Shown here piece after piece: positions 1 through 11,409 of a stretch of DNA of 64,000 nt. This stretch comes from Paracamarosporium sp. OC-R06-R3 (Eukaryota; Ascomycota; Dothideomycetes; Pleosporales; Didymosphaeriaceae). Positions within the stretch are counted from its first letter, which is position 1, and every line of letters starts with the position of its first letter. Where the stretch lies: positions 62,001 to 126,000 of the forward strand of contig JACVRA010000329.1 of the NCBI GenBank assembly GCA_019828545.1. Direction: 5' to 3'. Both the position numbers and the translations under genes were made by a program. The notes beneath the pieces are model-generated. The model saw only the letters and a program-made list of their open reading frames with translations, had not been told where the DNA came from and ran no database searches.

Positions 1-879
1 TGGAAGCATCATGTCGAGCTGCTCGTCGGAAAGGGGGGCATTGCGTGCTGAGATGTCGGTACCGAACGCGAATGTTGTGGGTGCAGCGACTTTGGTGCCA
101 TTGGTGGCGGGAGCCGGCGTGGCACTGGCAGCCGCAGCGGTGGTGTCCCATCGTGAACGTACCGGGGCGGCGGCGGCAGGCTCTTCAGGTTTCTCCCCCT
201 GTGGGTCTGGAGACCATCGCGACCTCTTCTTCGATGTGGGCTCTACTGCTGCCTCTTCGATCTTCGCAGGCTCCTCATTAGAGCCGTCATCGTCCCACCG
301 ACGCCGCTTGCGCTTCTTCTCCACGGGCGGAGTCTTGTTACCGTCCACTTCGGGCGCACCGTCCTTTAGTGTAGGCTCATGATCAAGAACTTCGTTGCCG
401 TTCTTTTCGCGGTCCTCAATAAGTCGCTGGACACGCACCTCCTCCCGCTCTAGGTCTCGCTCCTTCATCACTTCCCTGTACGACATGCCGCCATTTTCGC
501 CATCCTTGGCGAAGGGGTCTGCGCGCTCGGGCGATAACTTGCGATCGAATCGTCGGCGCTGGTAGTCGGTCTCGCGTGAAGAGATCTGGGCCTGCTTCTC
601 GCGGGATTCCAAAAGGTCGTCCTCGCCGTGCGCGTACTCGTTCAGTATGTCTGCGCTCGCCGTGTATTGTCCGACCAGTCGCCTTCCATTGATCTCTCCC
701 GCATCCTCCATGTCTTCATCGTCGTTGGCGGCGATGGACATGTTGTAGCCGGCATACTTGTCGACGCCGTTGCTGCCGTCGTACAGGTCCTTGTCGAAGG
801 CCTCAGTGAGCGACTGCTTGCTCGACCCGCCTCCAGAGCCATTGGTGGCAGCCTTGTTCCCTGCGCGCGGACCGGGCAT
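1..879 (-). CDS. HSH155: Splicing factor 3B subunit 1 (SF3B1/Hsh155), N-terminal part, cut by window edge
   Basis: U2 snRNP SF3b core subunit, which clamps the branch-site helix in the nucleus. The frame is open from an ATG at 879 (MPGPRAGNK) to the window edge with no intron, so only about 293 N-terminal residues are visible. The HEAT-repeat body lies outside the window. The visible part is charged and low in complexity. It carries three tryptophan motifs of the kind SF3B1 uses as ligands for UHM domains (KRRRWDDD, KRSRWSPD, VRSRWDTT). It ends in the conserved block TDISARNAPLSDEQLD, which precedes the p14-binding region in the family. The downstream neighbour UBA3 is on the same strand, with about 340 bp between the genes. 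The identification rests on the motif set and the conserved block; the start is the first ATG and matches fungal family members as I remember them. Confidence 0.9.
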   Translation of the reverse strand, partial: MPGPRAGNKAATNGSGGGSSKQSLTEAFDKDLYDGSNGVDKYAGYNMSIAANDDEDMEDAGEINGRRLVGQYTASADILNEYAHGEDDLLESREKQAQISSRETDYQRRRFDRKLSPERADPFAKDGENGGMSYREVMKERDLEREEVRVQRLIEDREKNGNEVLDHEPTLKDGAPEVDGNKTPPVEKKRKRRRWDDDGSNEEPAKIEEAAVEPTSKKRSRWSPDPQGEKPEEPAAAAPVRSRWDTTAAAASATPAPATNGTKVAAPTTFAFGTDISARNAPLSDEQLDMMLP

Positions 880-1220
880 TGTGCTGCACGTTGTGGCGAT
901 TCGTTCGAGGGAGCGTCGTTGTCGATGGTTTCGAGGGGATTCGATACTAATTCGTGAGCTGCGACTGCAGGCAACACTAGTACGCACAGACCGCTTTGCC
1001 TCCCTTGATCACGTGCGGATTCGCTAATCCTGGGGCAGTCTACGAATGGTAAGCTTGAGTTTGCAAAGAAGGATTGAACAAAATTTGACCAAGGTCACGA
1101 TGAAATTGTAGTTGCCTCATATTCGAAGCCTTGTTTGTTGCATGTGTATCGAAGATTGATCTACACGAACGCGCATCTGATAATGCTCTTTACCGCCAAG
1201 CCAAACCCATATGCATCCCA
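880..1220. other. Intergenic: SF3B1 upstream / UBA3 3' flank
   Basis: 341 bp that should hold the SF3B1 promoter and the UBA3 3' UTR. I see no further gene. Confidence 0.6.
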
Positions 1221-2685
1221 CTACCTTCTCCACACCACGACATACTTGAACATCGTCGGAAACGCCTTGTCTGAAACGAGCATCTCCTCACCCTCAGCCG
1301 TCAGATCCTTCATCTTCTTCTCAAGGTTCGGCCTCGTCATACGCTCATAGTCTGCCGCTGACTGTATGTACAACGACTTCTCCGTCGTCCGTATCGATGG
1401 CGTCTTGAGCTGCGCCTCAGGACGCTCTGCTAGGCTATCAACAAACTCCTGCAGCGTTGCCTCCGGATCGATCTCGAGCGGACGTGCAAGAGCATCCTCG
1501 CCACATACAGGGCAATCGTCTTTCTTCTGGTGCTCAAACGTGTAAGTGTACACGGATTCGTCGCCTGTGTACATCATATAATTGTCGGTACCAGGGAATC
1601 CGAGGAAGGGGTTCGCGTTAGTGAGGAGCTTGAAGGCTTCGTTGCAGCAGCTGGCTGCTACGATGGCGTTCGTGGATGCGATGGCTGGGATGATATTCTT
1701 TACAACACCTTGTGTCATGCTGTATGTGACGCCGGGAATGTTGAACTCTTCGGCGCGCTTCGACGCCTTCTGGAACAGCCAGGTGATATGCTCTGGATCG
1801 TCAGTGTCTAGTGTTATGTCCTTGCGCTCTTCTTCCCAAGCGATAATGTGGGCCCACTCGATACAGTGTTGTGGTTGACGAGGGATGGTTGCAAGCGTAC
1901 AAAGTGGGACTGCAGCACGTGGAGCATGCATGTCCAGCTGGCACTCAATGCAACTAGTCATGGTAGGGAAGATTACCCTCGCCTGGCCCTTAAAGCCCTC
2001 GGTGCCACCGTCGATCAACGGCTTCAAGCTATCTGGATCGTTTCCGTTCACCATGCCGACAAGCATCGAGTTGATCCAGCGCCGTGCCTCAATGCTGTCT
2101 AGGCCACAGACAATGATGGCAAACTGCTTGTAGTACTCTTCATCTTTATCCTGGATCTTGCCGCAGTAAGGTGTAATCTTGACCCCTTTGACACGCTTCT
2201 CTACGAAAGCTGCAGCGACTTCGGCTTTGTACTTTCCTACATCAGCAGCACGGAAGAGGAACTGGCGATTAAGGTTGGACACATCGATTGTGTCCATGTC
2301 GATGACATGGATGTCCTTAAATCCGGAGAGGGCCAGGTTTTTGAGAATTTCACAACCCAAGCCACCAGCTCCGCTGTTTGGTTGTTAGTCGATTTACTGA
2401 CGGTCCCTTGCATAGCAACTCACATGACCCTATTTCCGTCAGTCATCTGGCTTTCAATTACACGTAAAGGACACTCACAGTACTTTTGCCCTCTCCAAAG
2501 TCTCATGGTTCCCTGGCACAAAGCTGTCCGGATCCGTGAATGGCCCTGGTCTGTCTAGGACCTTGTCTAAGTACCTCCTACACCGAAGCGTTAGCTTGCC
2601 CATAGCTCTGGGAGGTTAGAATCTACCATCGCGTCCGGTTGCCTTCCGAGCCGTTGGGTAAAGGTGCAACATCAGCTGCAGCCAT
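1221..2685 (-). CDS. UBA3: NEDD8-activating enzyme E1 catalytic subunit (UBA3), four exons including a 6-nt micro-exon
   Basis: Adenylates NEDD8/Rub1 and forms a thioester with it, working with ULA1/APPBP1, to start cullin neddylation. My model on the minus strand has exons 2627-2685, 2479-2577, 2424-2429 and 1221-2373, giving 438 aa. The product starts MAAADVAPLPNG. The nucleotide-binding motif GAGGLG is at about 56-61, DMDTIDVSNLNRQF follows, and the catalytic Cys is near residue 213 in PLCTLATIPRQPQHC. The zinc cysteines are CIEC and CPVC, and a ubiquitin-fold E2-binding tail ends in VVVWRR. The third exon is only GGTCAT. It is needed to rebuild KVLVIGAGGLG and is flanked by a 49-bp and a 50-bp intron with good signals. 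The gene is divergent from TEL2, with 263 bp between the start codons. Identity is near certain; the micro-exon is inferred from frame and conservation. Confidence 0.95.
2424..2429 (-). other. UBA3: 6-nt micro-exon of UBA3
   Basis: The gene-strand sequence GGTCAT lies between an upstream intron (2430-2478, gtgagt...aatag) and a downstream intron (2374-2423, gtgagt...aacag). Joined, it completes V-I of the conserved beta strand before GAGGLG. Skipping it keeps the frame but deletes two residues. Confidence 0.85.
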
Positions 2686-2948
2686 TTTGCGTGTGTTTAA
2701 TTCAGTGATCGGGATGAGGATGCAGTGTGTTTAATGACAGCTACCAGGCGGCGAGGGTAGGCGGTAGGCAGCTGTTCCAGTGTGGTTAGCCCCACCAACG
2801 GCGCACGCCAAGCCTGCTTACGAAAGTGGCAAGATCTACCGAGGAGCGGCTACTTTTGCTGGCTGCAGGCCTGTCAAATTACGCTGGACCGCATTGTGGC
2901 CGAGACTTAGTTTTCCATTGATCGATTATCGACCATGATCCAGAGAAC
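2686..2948. promoter_or_regulatory. Bidirectional promoter region UBA3/TEL2
   Basis: 263 bp between the two start codons of a head-to-head pair. It must carry both promoters and both 5' UTRs. I did not find a motif that I can name with confidence. Confidence 0.6.
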
Positions 2949-5900
2949 ATGGACGACTTTCTCACTCCCGTTTCTACCACGAAGGTGAAGCGCCCTCAAG
3001 GTGCAAAACCTCTACAAGAGATTGGAAACCTTGTGAGCAGTCAAAGCAGCACCATTATCGATTCTCCGGAAAAAGCCTTGAAGATCCTCAAAGAGCAGCC
3101 AGCTTTTGACTCGGTCGGGAGCGTGTTAAGTTTTCTTGCTGCTGAAACTGAGCGCAAGGATGGGTTCCACGTTATGCTGCCTGACCCAGTTGGGGCAAAC
3201 ATCGTGTTCCAGCTCATCAATACCACCTTACCAGACTATTGGCAAATTTTAAAAGAAAGTAAAACGCAATTGAAGCAACTCATCAGATGTCTTCGAAATC
3301 CTTGCGGTATTGGAAACATCGTTACGCGAATGCGAACACTGACCGCGGATTGCCGACAGAAGAAGGCCGCTGAGAACACTCGAGATTCGGCATCTCATAT
3401 TACTGACCTCCTAGACGTTCTTGAGAGGATATTACATGGCGACCAATGTTTGGCCCGGGTATGGGCTGATATAAAGGCGCACGGGAAACAAGTAGCGCAA
3501 AGGAAGATGATGTGGAAAGAATTTGTCGCCCAGGTCGCTTCCGGACGGATAGTTTCGCTCGTAGCGGAAGCCGAAGATTCTTTAAAAAGCAAGGAATTTT
3601 CTCGAACAGCGAGTTGGCTGGCGGACGGCAACAGCTACGCAACGTGGTTAGGACACAACATCGCACATCTTCTGAGCGGAGTGGAGAGCGACGAGGAATC
3701 TGCCCTAATAATTGTTGTAATTTGCAGCAAAGCTTTGACACTAGGCTACTTAGGTAAAACACCAGTTCAGTCGTTTATTCATTATAATGCTAACCGACCA
3801 AAGATCACACCATACGTTCGATGCTTCTAGTCATGATTGATAACGACCTAATTACCGCCTTCACCCCACTACTTCATAAGATGAAAGCCTTTGAACAACG
3901 CAAGTACACAAGTGCATTCATAACTTTTGTATCGAAGCAGTTTTTCAACACTGTAGTTGAGAACCAAGACACCTCGTTATCTGAACATTCACCGCTTATT
4001 GCCGGTGTGGCCGCATTAGTTAGCGAGTTATTAAGAGGCAATGACACGTTAAAGGAACATTTGGTCACATCACTCACGAGGTCTGCGATGCCCACGCTAG
4101 GCGATTCACTTGCTGCTCGAAGGAGTGTTATCGCTGCTATTGCGAAAGATGAAGGTCAGATCACAGTCATTCACCCATACGCAAAAAAACACTAATATAT
4201 ACCAGATCAGCTACACACACTTCTCGAAACCAGCCTCAAAACATTTGGGGATCCGTTTTACATCAAACACACACCTATCCTCCAGCAAGAAGGTACATGC
4301 TTCCAAAAGTCGGATCAGTATACTATCTGCTAACAGTATAGCTCTCGCACAGACTCTCGCAACAACTTGCGGCTACGTCCAGCGCTCGCAGCCGATATTT
4401 CTTACCATGATGGCCAAGTCGAGCTACCACACGTCTGGCATGTCGAATCGGATCGGGTCATCCTCGCCACGAGCCCGGTTTTTAGGTATCGCAGTGGGCA
4501 TGGCAATCTCAAAGATGGTCGACAAGCCCGAGGCCCAACTGAAATTCGAATTAGACGGTGATGAAGCGGTAGAAGCCCAATGGTACGAACTTTTCACGAA
4601 GACCAATGACGAGATTGGAAAGATCAGCGACTTGAAAGGACAGGACAAGAGATCATTCAAGCAGAAGATTCCAAGGTCGGACCCTAAATTGACCAAGAAC
4701 ACCTCAAGACCGATCATTACTGAAATACAAGGTCCCCGTGTTGTCGAGGTACTGTCGGATGACGATGAGGACGATGATCTGATCCCCTACGCAAAGCCCG
4801 ACTCCGATCCTGAAGACGAAACCGACGATCCCACAGAGATCAATCGAAACAAACCTACTGCGCCCGTCTACATCCGAGACTTGATCGCAGGCCTGCGTGA
4901 CACAGAAAATTATGACCGCCACTCCCTTTCCCTCTCCACAGCTGCGTCGCTCATCCGGCGTAAAGCGAACTTCGGGTCCGAAGTCCTAGATCATATCGAA
5001 GAGCTAGCTACCATTCTCGTCGGACTCAATGATAGCTTCGAGCTAGATGGATTTGCAGAGCAAAGACAGCAAGCCCTCATAGCAGTGTTGCTCGCAAAGC
5101 CAGCAGGAATGGCACAATGGTTCGCACGCAGTTTCTTCGCAGGCGATTATTCCCTTACACAACGCACTGCCATGCTCACAAGCCTTGGACTAAGCGCCCG
5201 TGAACTCGCCGGATTGAAGGATACTGCTACTGAAGATCTCACCCCGCCTGCTCCAGCCTTCCCAAGCAAACAACTTCCATCACACCTACACGCACTCTAT
5301 TCCCCCGCCTCATCGTCTTCAAATCCATTGGCACGCCTCACATCTAATATGACGAAGCAACTCCTATCTCCACTCGCGGCCCAGGCAGCAGACACTCTTA
5401 CTGGACCATCTATCCTCAAAGTAGGGCAAAGCCGCACGTTCAGCTCACGCATGGAAGTAGAAGCGCGGCGCTCGAAGCCAATCCCCAACGCGCTCTCACA
5501 ATTGGTTGCTGAGAACTTCTTTTTTCCGCTGACGGGGCGCTGGTGGCTCGCTACGCGTGCCTCTGCCTCCTCAGCATCATCGATATATACATCGACCTAT
5601 CTGCTTCCTACATTCTTACATACCTTAGCATTGCTGATGAATGCTTCCGGTCCGAATACACTCGCGTTACCGCAAATGACGCGCGAACTTTGGGAACTGC
5701 TGCTATCCTGTCGCACTCACGCGCTCAATGATAAAAGGATCTTGTCAGCATTATTGTTTGCATTTCTAATGCTGCTCGAGACGAACGAGGACAAGGAGCG
5801 GCTAGCGACAGAACAAGGCAAGGAGCTAATGGAGACGCAAGAGTGGGTGCGGGGGGTCTTCGAAGGACTACCAGCTGGGAAAGATGAAGGCGAGGATGAG

Positions 5901-5996
5901 AAGGTGAGGGTTCTCGCTGCAGGTGTGGTTGTACGTTGTCAAGAAGTGGTGGAGAAGTATCAGCGGCGCTTGGTGGGGAGTATGATGGACTATTAA
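2949..5996 (+). CDS. TEL2: Telomere length regulation protein TEL2 (TTT complex)
   Basis: Scaffold of the Tel2-Tti1-Tti2 co-chaperone, which stabilises PIKK kinases (TOR, ATM/ATR, DNA-PK class). The model has exons 2949-3753, 3804-4154, 4206-4292 and 4342-5996 (965 aa), and the frame is kept through all three introns (50, 51 and 49 bp). The C-terminal half holds the TELO2-type conserved domain: PVYIRDLIAGL, a stretch predicting alpha-helical repeats, then LAKPAGMAQWFARSFF and LTQRTAMLTSLGLSARELAG. An acidic linker (VEVLSDDDEDDDLIPY) precedes it, as in yeast and human Tel2, where CK2-phosphorylated acidic serines bind R2TP. The start ATGGACGACTTTC is the first in frame. The 3' end abuts a truncated CorA-like remnant on the other strand. 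Confidence 0.92.
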
Positions 5997-6002
5997 TGCT
6001 AT

Positions 6003-6650
6003 TATAGAATCATAGGTGGAAACCAAAATGTCGCCGATCTTCCAGATCCATAGCTGTGGGACCAAGAGGATTGGCTCCACTGATCGTTCAAGCCCCATCT
6101 CCCTTCTGTATTGCTTCTGAATAACCTGGGTATTATTTCTATCCTCAAGGAGCTTGTCAGGAAGACTGGGATAGTAGGTCTCATCTAGAGTGCGTTCGCA
6201 ATAGATCCCCAAGCGATCTGATTGTACGGCAAAGTCTTGAGGGTAGAAAGAGTGCCTATGGTCCTTATACTGGTTTCTCCTCTTCCGCCAGCTCTGTAAA
6301 GCGTCTACACAAAGACACGGGAACTATCTCCAGTGAGTTCTTAGGTGCAGATAGTGATTATCGAGGTAACATACCACCATAGCGATGCAATCGAGACCCT
6401 CCGATTCTAATGTGGCTGATATCGATGCGGCGATATGCATGGGCTCACGATAGTGCAGCGAAGGGTTGCGGGCCGTGATCAAAGGAGTCGTAAAGCTGTC
6501 ATTGAAAAAGTCCACGATACTCATGACCCAATTTTTATTCCATTGTTTCTTTTCATCGCCAGTGCGTAGGACATGAAGTCCATGTAGCTTTTGATTCTCG
6601 ACAATATTTCGTGCTATATATCTCGAAAGAGTCTATGGTATATGCACCGC
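6003..6650 (-). pseudogene. Truncated fungal CorA-like / Mg2+-transporter-type gene remnant
   Basis: Two minus-strand blocks join over a 51-bp intron (about 6318-6368, gtatgt...gatag). The upstream block reads SRYIARNIVENQKLHG, then LRTGDEKKQWNKNWVMSIV and LHYREPMHIAASISATLE. The downstream block reads LQSWRKRRNQYKDH, then YCERTLDETYYPSLPDK and ILLVPQLWIWKIGDILVSTY. The last two blocks are typical of a large filamentous-fungal family that carries a degenerate CorA-like membrane tail. Here the sequence stops being recognisable at the TEL2 3' boundary, so the C-terminal half with the membrane helices is missing. I see no clear N-terminal exon upstream of about 6650. A segment at 6834-7064 may be another fragment but is not recognisable. 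Family assignment is from remembered pattern only. The locus reads as a relic and not a working gene. Confidence 0.55.
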
Positions 6651-8493
6651 TTCCTAAAATAGCCTTCGTTTAAAGCTAAAACAAAATAACGATCGCGGCC
6701 TAATCGATCAGCACCGCAACAGAAGCAGGTATGCCATGTAGGTTACCTACCCATAAGACGATAAGATCTTGTAAGCGCACGTGATAACGATAAAGTCCTC
6801 TCCACAGTTCTTTTGCATAAAAATCGGAGATCATTACGATCTAGATTTAATGATGGCAATGTCTGTGCGATGAGCAAGTCTTGGTTTAAAATATTGCCAA
6901 GGGCGTTGGATTTTGAGATACATCAACGACGCCTTTAGATGAGGCTTAGCACGTAGGAATAGTTCGCTGCCAATTATGGCGCGAGTGCCCGTCTTGGTAT
7001 AGATTAAGTTCCAATTTGCCAGCGGAAATATCAGCTGCCATGGTTGAGGGTCCCGAGAAAACATCTATGCAGATCTATGTGTCAGTCTCTTATTCCCACA
7101 CCGCCATTACCATGTTCTGCGTAAGCGCCTTCACACGCAGCGATTGTAAGGTATATCTTAAATTCAAACCTAGCCGTACGTATTCACAAGTATAACCATC
7201 TTGCGCAATACAAAGCCTATCCGACCAATCGACTTATTAGCATCCAGGAGATGTTAGCAGCGTAGCAAAATCTGTGTCATTCCGCGCTTATTTGCAAGCT
7301 ACAATGCTAGGTTCAAGATCTCTTTTCTCTACCTCATCACCACAAAGTGGAACCGAATAGTAGAGGTCGGACGTTTCACCCATTTCAACACCAATATTCG
7401 CCTGAGGTTGAGCTCTGATGGTTGCAGGCTACACAACGTTATCACGGAGTGTTTTGAATACACTATATCCACTAATACCTAAGTTGGCTCAAATAATTCA
7501 AACGAGAGCCGAGCACCTTTAAGTGAAGCACACTACGAAGGAGCTATCAGTTGATCCCAGGCTGCCCTTAGAATAAAAATAACCAGTATAACTCGCACCC
7601 TCGTCCGGCTACAAATGAAACGGTGAATTACCGTACCCAGCGCACCTCCATCCAACGTAAATCACAAGTACACATGAATCTCATAAAAACAATATGCTTC
7701 ATGAACATCAAACAAACAGCGTCGGTTTGATTCCTGTAGACGTTGAGCGTTCTACCACCTATAACTCGCGTGCATGCGTGGTAAAAATTCGGCCTTTTTT
7801 GTTTCTTTGTTAGATTCCCTGACGTAGACGAATAATGGATAATGCTTTTTTTAACCTGGTGCAGAGCAGATCCAAGACGTTGCCGCGGACGTGACATAGA
7901 AGATGATGTAAATGAGTGGAGAACCAGAAGGATAAACGCACGGTTACGGCGCGTAGATCATGGAAACCTTTACACGCATCAATGTTGGTTGATCACCCTT
8001 GGAAGTCGTCACCTCGATACGAAAAGCAAGGTTACGTCGTATCAACGTAACCCAAGTGCTCATCAACTGCTAGAGCTGAACTGTCGATCAGTGCGGGGAA
8101 GAATGCATGCACGCCATCGTAGTCGTTTTAGACCCGAGCTACTCTGCCGCCTCCTGCGGCGATCCTCATCGCTACGTTCGAGACTGCGTTAGCGTGGAGT
8201 AGACCCTATGCGGGTAGTGCAAGCGGAAAGGTACGCAGATGATGTGAAGAGATACTCCGTGTCGCATTGGGAAAGAAAGCTTTTCAGCTGTGTGCTTATT
8301 TGCTTGCAATAATATGGTAGGATGGTAAGATACAATCAGGACATGTATTCATTCGTCATGAATTAACTAGTCATATACAAAAAGTGCAACAAGTGAATGC
8401 CATCACATCTGCAGCCTTAAGTGATGCCGAATAAAGTGCGCTACGAGGTATAATGGAACATGAAACAGAGAAAGGAAACGCTGGTCATAGACC
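6651..8493. other. Gene-poor stretch
   Basis: About 1.8 kb of mildly AT-rich sequence. Short frames at 6834-7064, 7628-7897 and 7842-8192 have no recognisable motif. It includes the 3' flank of the sugar transporter gene. Confidence 0.5.
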
Positions 8494-10231
8494 TCACGCC
8501 TGAAGCCTCTTCTCGTTGAGCGGGCCGTCACCCTCGGTGTATTGCACGCTCCTCTTGCGGATGGCCTCCTGCTCGACCTCAGCAAGAGACATATGCCTGT
8601 TGTCTGCGTGCGCATCCTGGACATCCTGGAAAGAGACGGATGGCACGAAGCCCTTGGATTGCCACGCGTGTGGCACCTTAGCGTAAAGCTCGTCGACTTG
8701 CTCGAGCGCAAGGCCCTTGGTCTCGTAGATCATGGCCCAAACGAAGAAGATGCAGATGAAGCAGCAGCCGCCCCAGATGAAGAAGACCTTTGCGCCGAGA
8801 TTGGCATTGCCTGGGCCGTCATCGACCATGTAAGGAGTAGCGCTGGAAGGTTGTTAATTTTGTACTCGGTTTGATGGGGATGAGGGAAGTAGGACTTACT
8901 ATCCGATTGCCCAGTTTAGGAGCCAGTTGGATGCGGTGGTCATGGAGAGCGACTTGGCGCGCACCTTGAGCGGGAAGAGCTCACCAGTGACGACCCAGGC
9001 AACAGGTCCCCAAGAGCACGCAAAGAAGAAGATGTAGATGCAGACGAAGGCGACCATGGCGTTTTGAGCTGCGCCGTTAGTAGTTCCGACAACGGTGCCC
9101 GTAATAGCGACGATGAATTGGCAAACGGCCATGCCGATAGCACCGAACAGAAGGAGGTTGCGACGACCCCACTTCTCAACCATATAGAGACCAGGGAATG
9201 TCGAGGCGACATTAATGGCTGAGGTAATCATAGAGATAACGAAGGGGTTGCCGAAGCCTGCATTCTGGAAGAACTTGGTGCCGTAGTAAAAGATGAAGTT
9301 GACACCAGTAAGCTGCTGAAGCGACTGGAGTAAGCAGCCGGTAAGTAGTCGGTATCCAAGGATGCCTTTGAAGCAGTCCAAGTAGGAAGCCTTGCCCAAG
9401 GACAGCTCGTACTCGTGGTTGGCGGTGATTTCAGCCAATTCTTCCAATAGAGCGGGGTGCTCAACATCAAGTCTCCTGAGCTTCGAAAGGGACTGGGCAG
9501 CCTTCTCCGGTCTTCCCTTCTTGATGTACCAGCGCGGGGTCTCGGGAAGGAAGATGCAACCCACAAAGATAATGATGGCCCATGCAAATTGCACGGCAAT
9601 GGGAATCCGGTAAGAACCGCTGTCATCACGGTTCTTTGTCGCATTGTCAACAATGGCGGCAAGCAACAGACCAATAGTGATTGCGAGTTGGTAGCAACCA
9701 ACAACTGCACCACGGATCCACTTAGGGCTGGTTTCTGACTGGTAAAGCGGGATAGTAGCGGAGATCATACCCACGCCGTAACCTGCGAAGAAACGTCCCG
9801 CCACGAACAGGGGAATGTCAGTTGCAGCGGTTTGCAAAATGACTCCGACACAGAAGACAATGCAGCAGGCGACAAGGCCGAGTCGTCGGCCAACCCAGTC
9901 AGCCACTGGAGCAGCAGTCAAAGCACCAAAGAATGTACCTGCCGACAGGATGGAGACAATTTCGGAAGTTTGATCTGAAGTCACGTCCAGTCCACCATCG
10001 GTCTTGTTCCTGTAGCCGGTAGAAAACTGGTTGCGCCAGTACTTCATGCCCAGGATTCCGCCAATTGTACCGGTATCATAACTGTAGTCCAGTCAGCATG
10101 TAATAAAACGTATACGGGGTAGTGTTGACGTACCCGAAAAGCACACCACCGAAAGCAACGAACAGTCCAACCAGGATAGCGGGCCATGCTGAGCCAGCAG
10201 CGCCCTCGGGCTTCTTCAACATGATACCCAT
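8494..10231 (-). CDS. MFS hexose transporter (RCO3-like sugar:H+ symporter family)
   Basis: Plasma-membrane sugar permease with 12 predicted membrane helices. Exons 10134-10231, 8900-10081 and 8494-8842 give 542 aa; the introns are 52 and 57 bp. Family signatures in order: N-terminal KKPEGAAGSAW and FGGVLFGYDTGTIGGILG, DWVGRRLG, the loop ETSPKWIRGAVVGCYQL, PETPRWYIKKGRPEKA, QQLTGVNFIFYYGT, EKWGRRN, the final signature FVWAMIYETKGLALEQVDEL, and a charged cytosolic tail. The opening motif is very close to Neurospora RCO3 and related Aspergillus low-affinity glucose transporters or sensors. The substrate cannot be fixed from sequence and could be glucose or another monosaccharide. The start is the first ATG of MGIMLKKPEG. 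The promoter lies in the 2.2-kb gene-poor region upstream. Confidence 0.93.
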
Positions 10232-10545
10232 GTCTGGCGATCAGTCTCTAGAACGATTGATGAGAATGACAGATCGAATGATGGAGAGCCACAAGAAGCG
10301 GAGAGTGATGATGGGGAATTCATGGAGAGGACTTCATGGACCTTTAAGTAGACCTTGCCCTCGGGCCCTGCAGAACATGGAGGCCCATGGGCGGCGAAGC
10401 CATCGGAGACTAGAATGGCGGAGGGAGGACGCTAGAGCGACCATTGGATGATTTCAAACAGTGGCCAGATGAACGGACGGGGAGGCGTGCGCTTAGTGAG
10501 TTGCTAGCGTGGGGACCTGGACCACTAGAGGAGAGTCCCAAATCG

Positions 10546-11409
10546 ATGCGTCTCACCGTACCATGGATTGTTGGCCTTGGGTTCTCTGAGCGACAGCCTC
10601 ACGTAGTTTCATTTGCAGGGCCAGCAGTTCCATACTCTATTAAGACCTGGGCATTTATGGTCTGTATGCATGTGCTCACATACACATGTACCATTGTGAC
10701 CATCGATCATGACGCAAGATTTGCGAAAGATGTGCCGCCAGGACGCGAAGCGAGACCAGTGGCGCGATCAAGCTCCGAGGTCGATTTCTTGACAATGCTT
10801 AGCGTGCAGGATGTGTGGATTGCGGGGATTTGTCTTGCCCAATGCATCTGGCCCCTTGACATTATTGGCGGTTTCGACTACAAAGCTCCTGCTGAAGACC
10901 GATCTTGTGATGTCTATTTTGTACTAGAGCGTTGCAGCTGGATTATCAGCAGCTTCGCTTGCCGCAATCAACGATCGCATGCTGTGCTCCCCAGTGGCCA
11001 GAGTGAACACAATCTACACTCCAGCTTCTCGGCTTTGGCCGATACTGTCCCCGCAGTGCTGCCGTTGAATGCTTCTCAACGCTCAGCCACGTTAGAACAG
11101 GTACCATCTTCTTCCAGAACTAACCGGACCCAAAGAAGCGCACATGAAGACTTGCCGTGCTGTCCAATATCCGCTCATGACGAAGCGGGAAATGAACAAC
11201 AGCGTCTCGACCGGTTTAGCGCTGAGGATTGGGGAAGCGGCGGGGTGTGCTCCGCGCTCCGTAAAGTCCCCATGGGAAGCTTTTGCATGGCGAGTCTTCC
11301 TACGCTAGCACGTCCTTGGCCTCCGCCGCAAGCTATCGAAGCGTTGGCCACGGGCCTGGAGAGTCTGTCGGGCGAATTTTTGGTAGTGTTGCAAGCGGCG
11401 CGGGCATAG
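10546..11409 (+). CDS. Orphan open reading frame, doubtful
   Basis: The frame is open for 966 nt (10444-11409) without an intron; the first ATG is at 10546 and gives 287 aa. Such a length is hard to get by chance at about 50% GC in one frame, and no coding frame on the opposite strand explains it. The product starts MRLTVPWIVGLGFSER. It has two moderately hydrophobic stretches, is rich in Ser, Ala and Arg towards its C-terminus, and matches no family I know. It may be a lineage-specific gene, a relic, or a chance frame in the transporter promoter. Confidence 0.25.
   Translation: MRLTVPWIVGLGFSERQPHVVSFAGPAVPYSIKTWAFMVCMHVLTYTCTIVTIDHDARFAKDVPPGREARPVARSSSEVDFLTMLSVQDVWIAGICLAQCIWPLDIIGGFDYKAPAEDRSCDVYFVLERCSWIISSFACRNQRSHAVLPSGQSEHNLHSSFSALADTVPAVLPLNASQRSATLEQVPSSSRTNRTQRSAHEDLPCCPISAHDEAGNEQQRLDRFSAEDWGSGGVCSALRKVPMGSFCMASLPTLARPWPPPQAIEALATGLESLSGEFLVVLQAARA

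Noticed and set aside
3395..3762. Long antisense frames inside TEL2 and other genes
   Set aside because: Shadows of the coding strand without motifs; the same holds for antisense frames in RPT1, CCT4, SEC9, AMS1 and PEX6.
6834..7064. Upstream exon of the CorA-like remnant
   Set aside because: The 76-codon frame shows no block that I can place in the family, and no splice junction links it.
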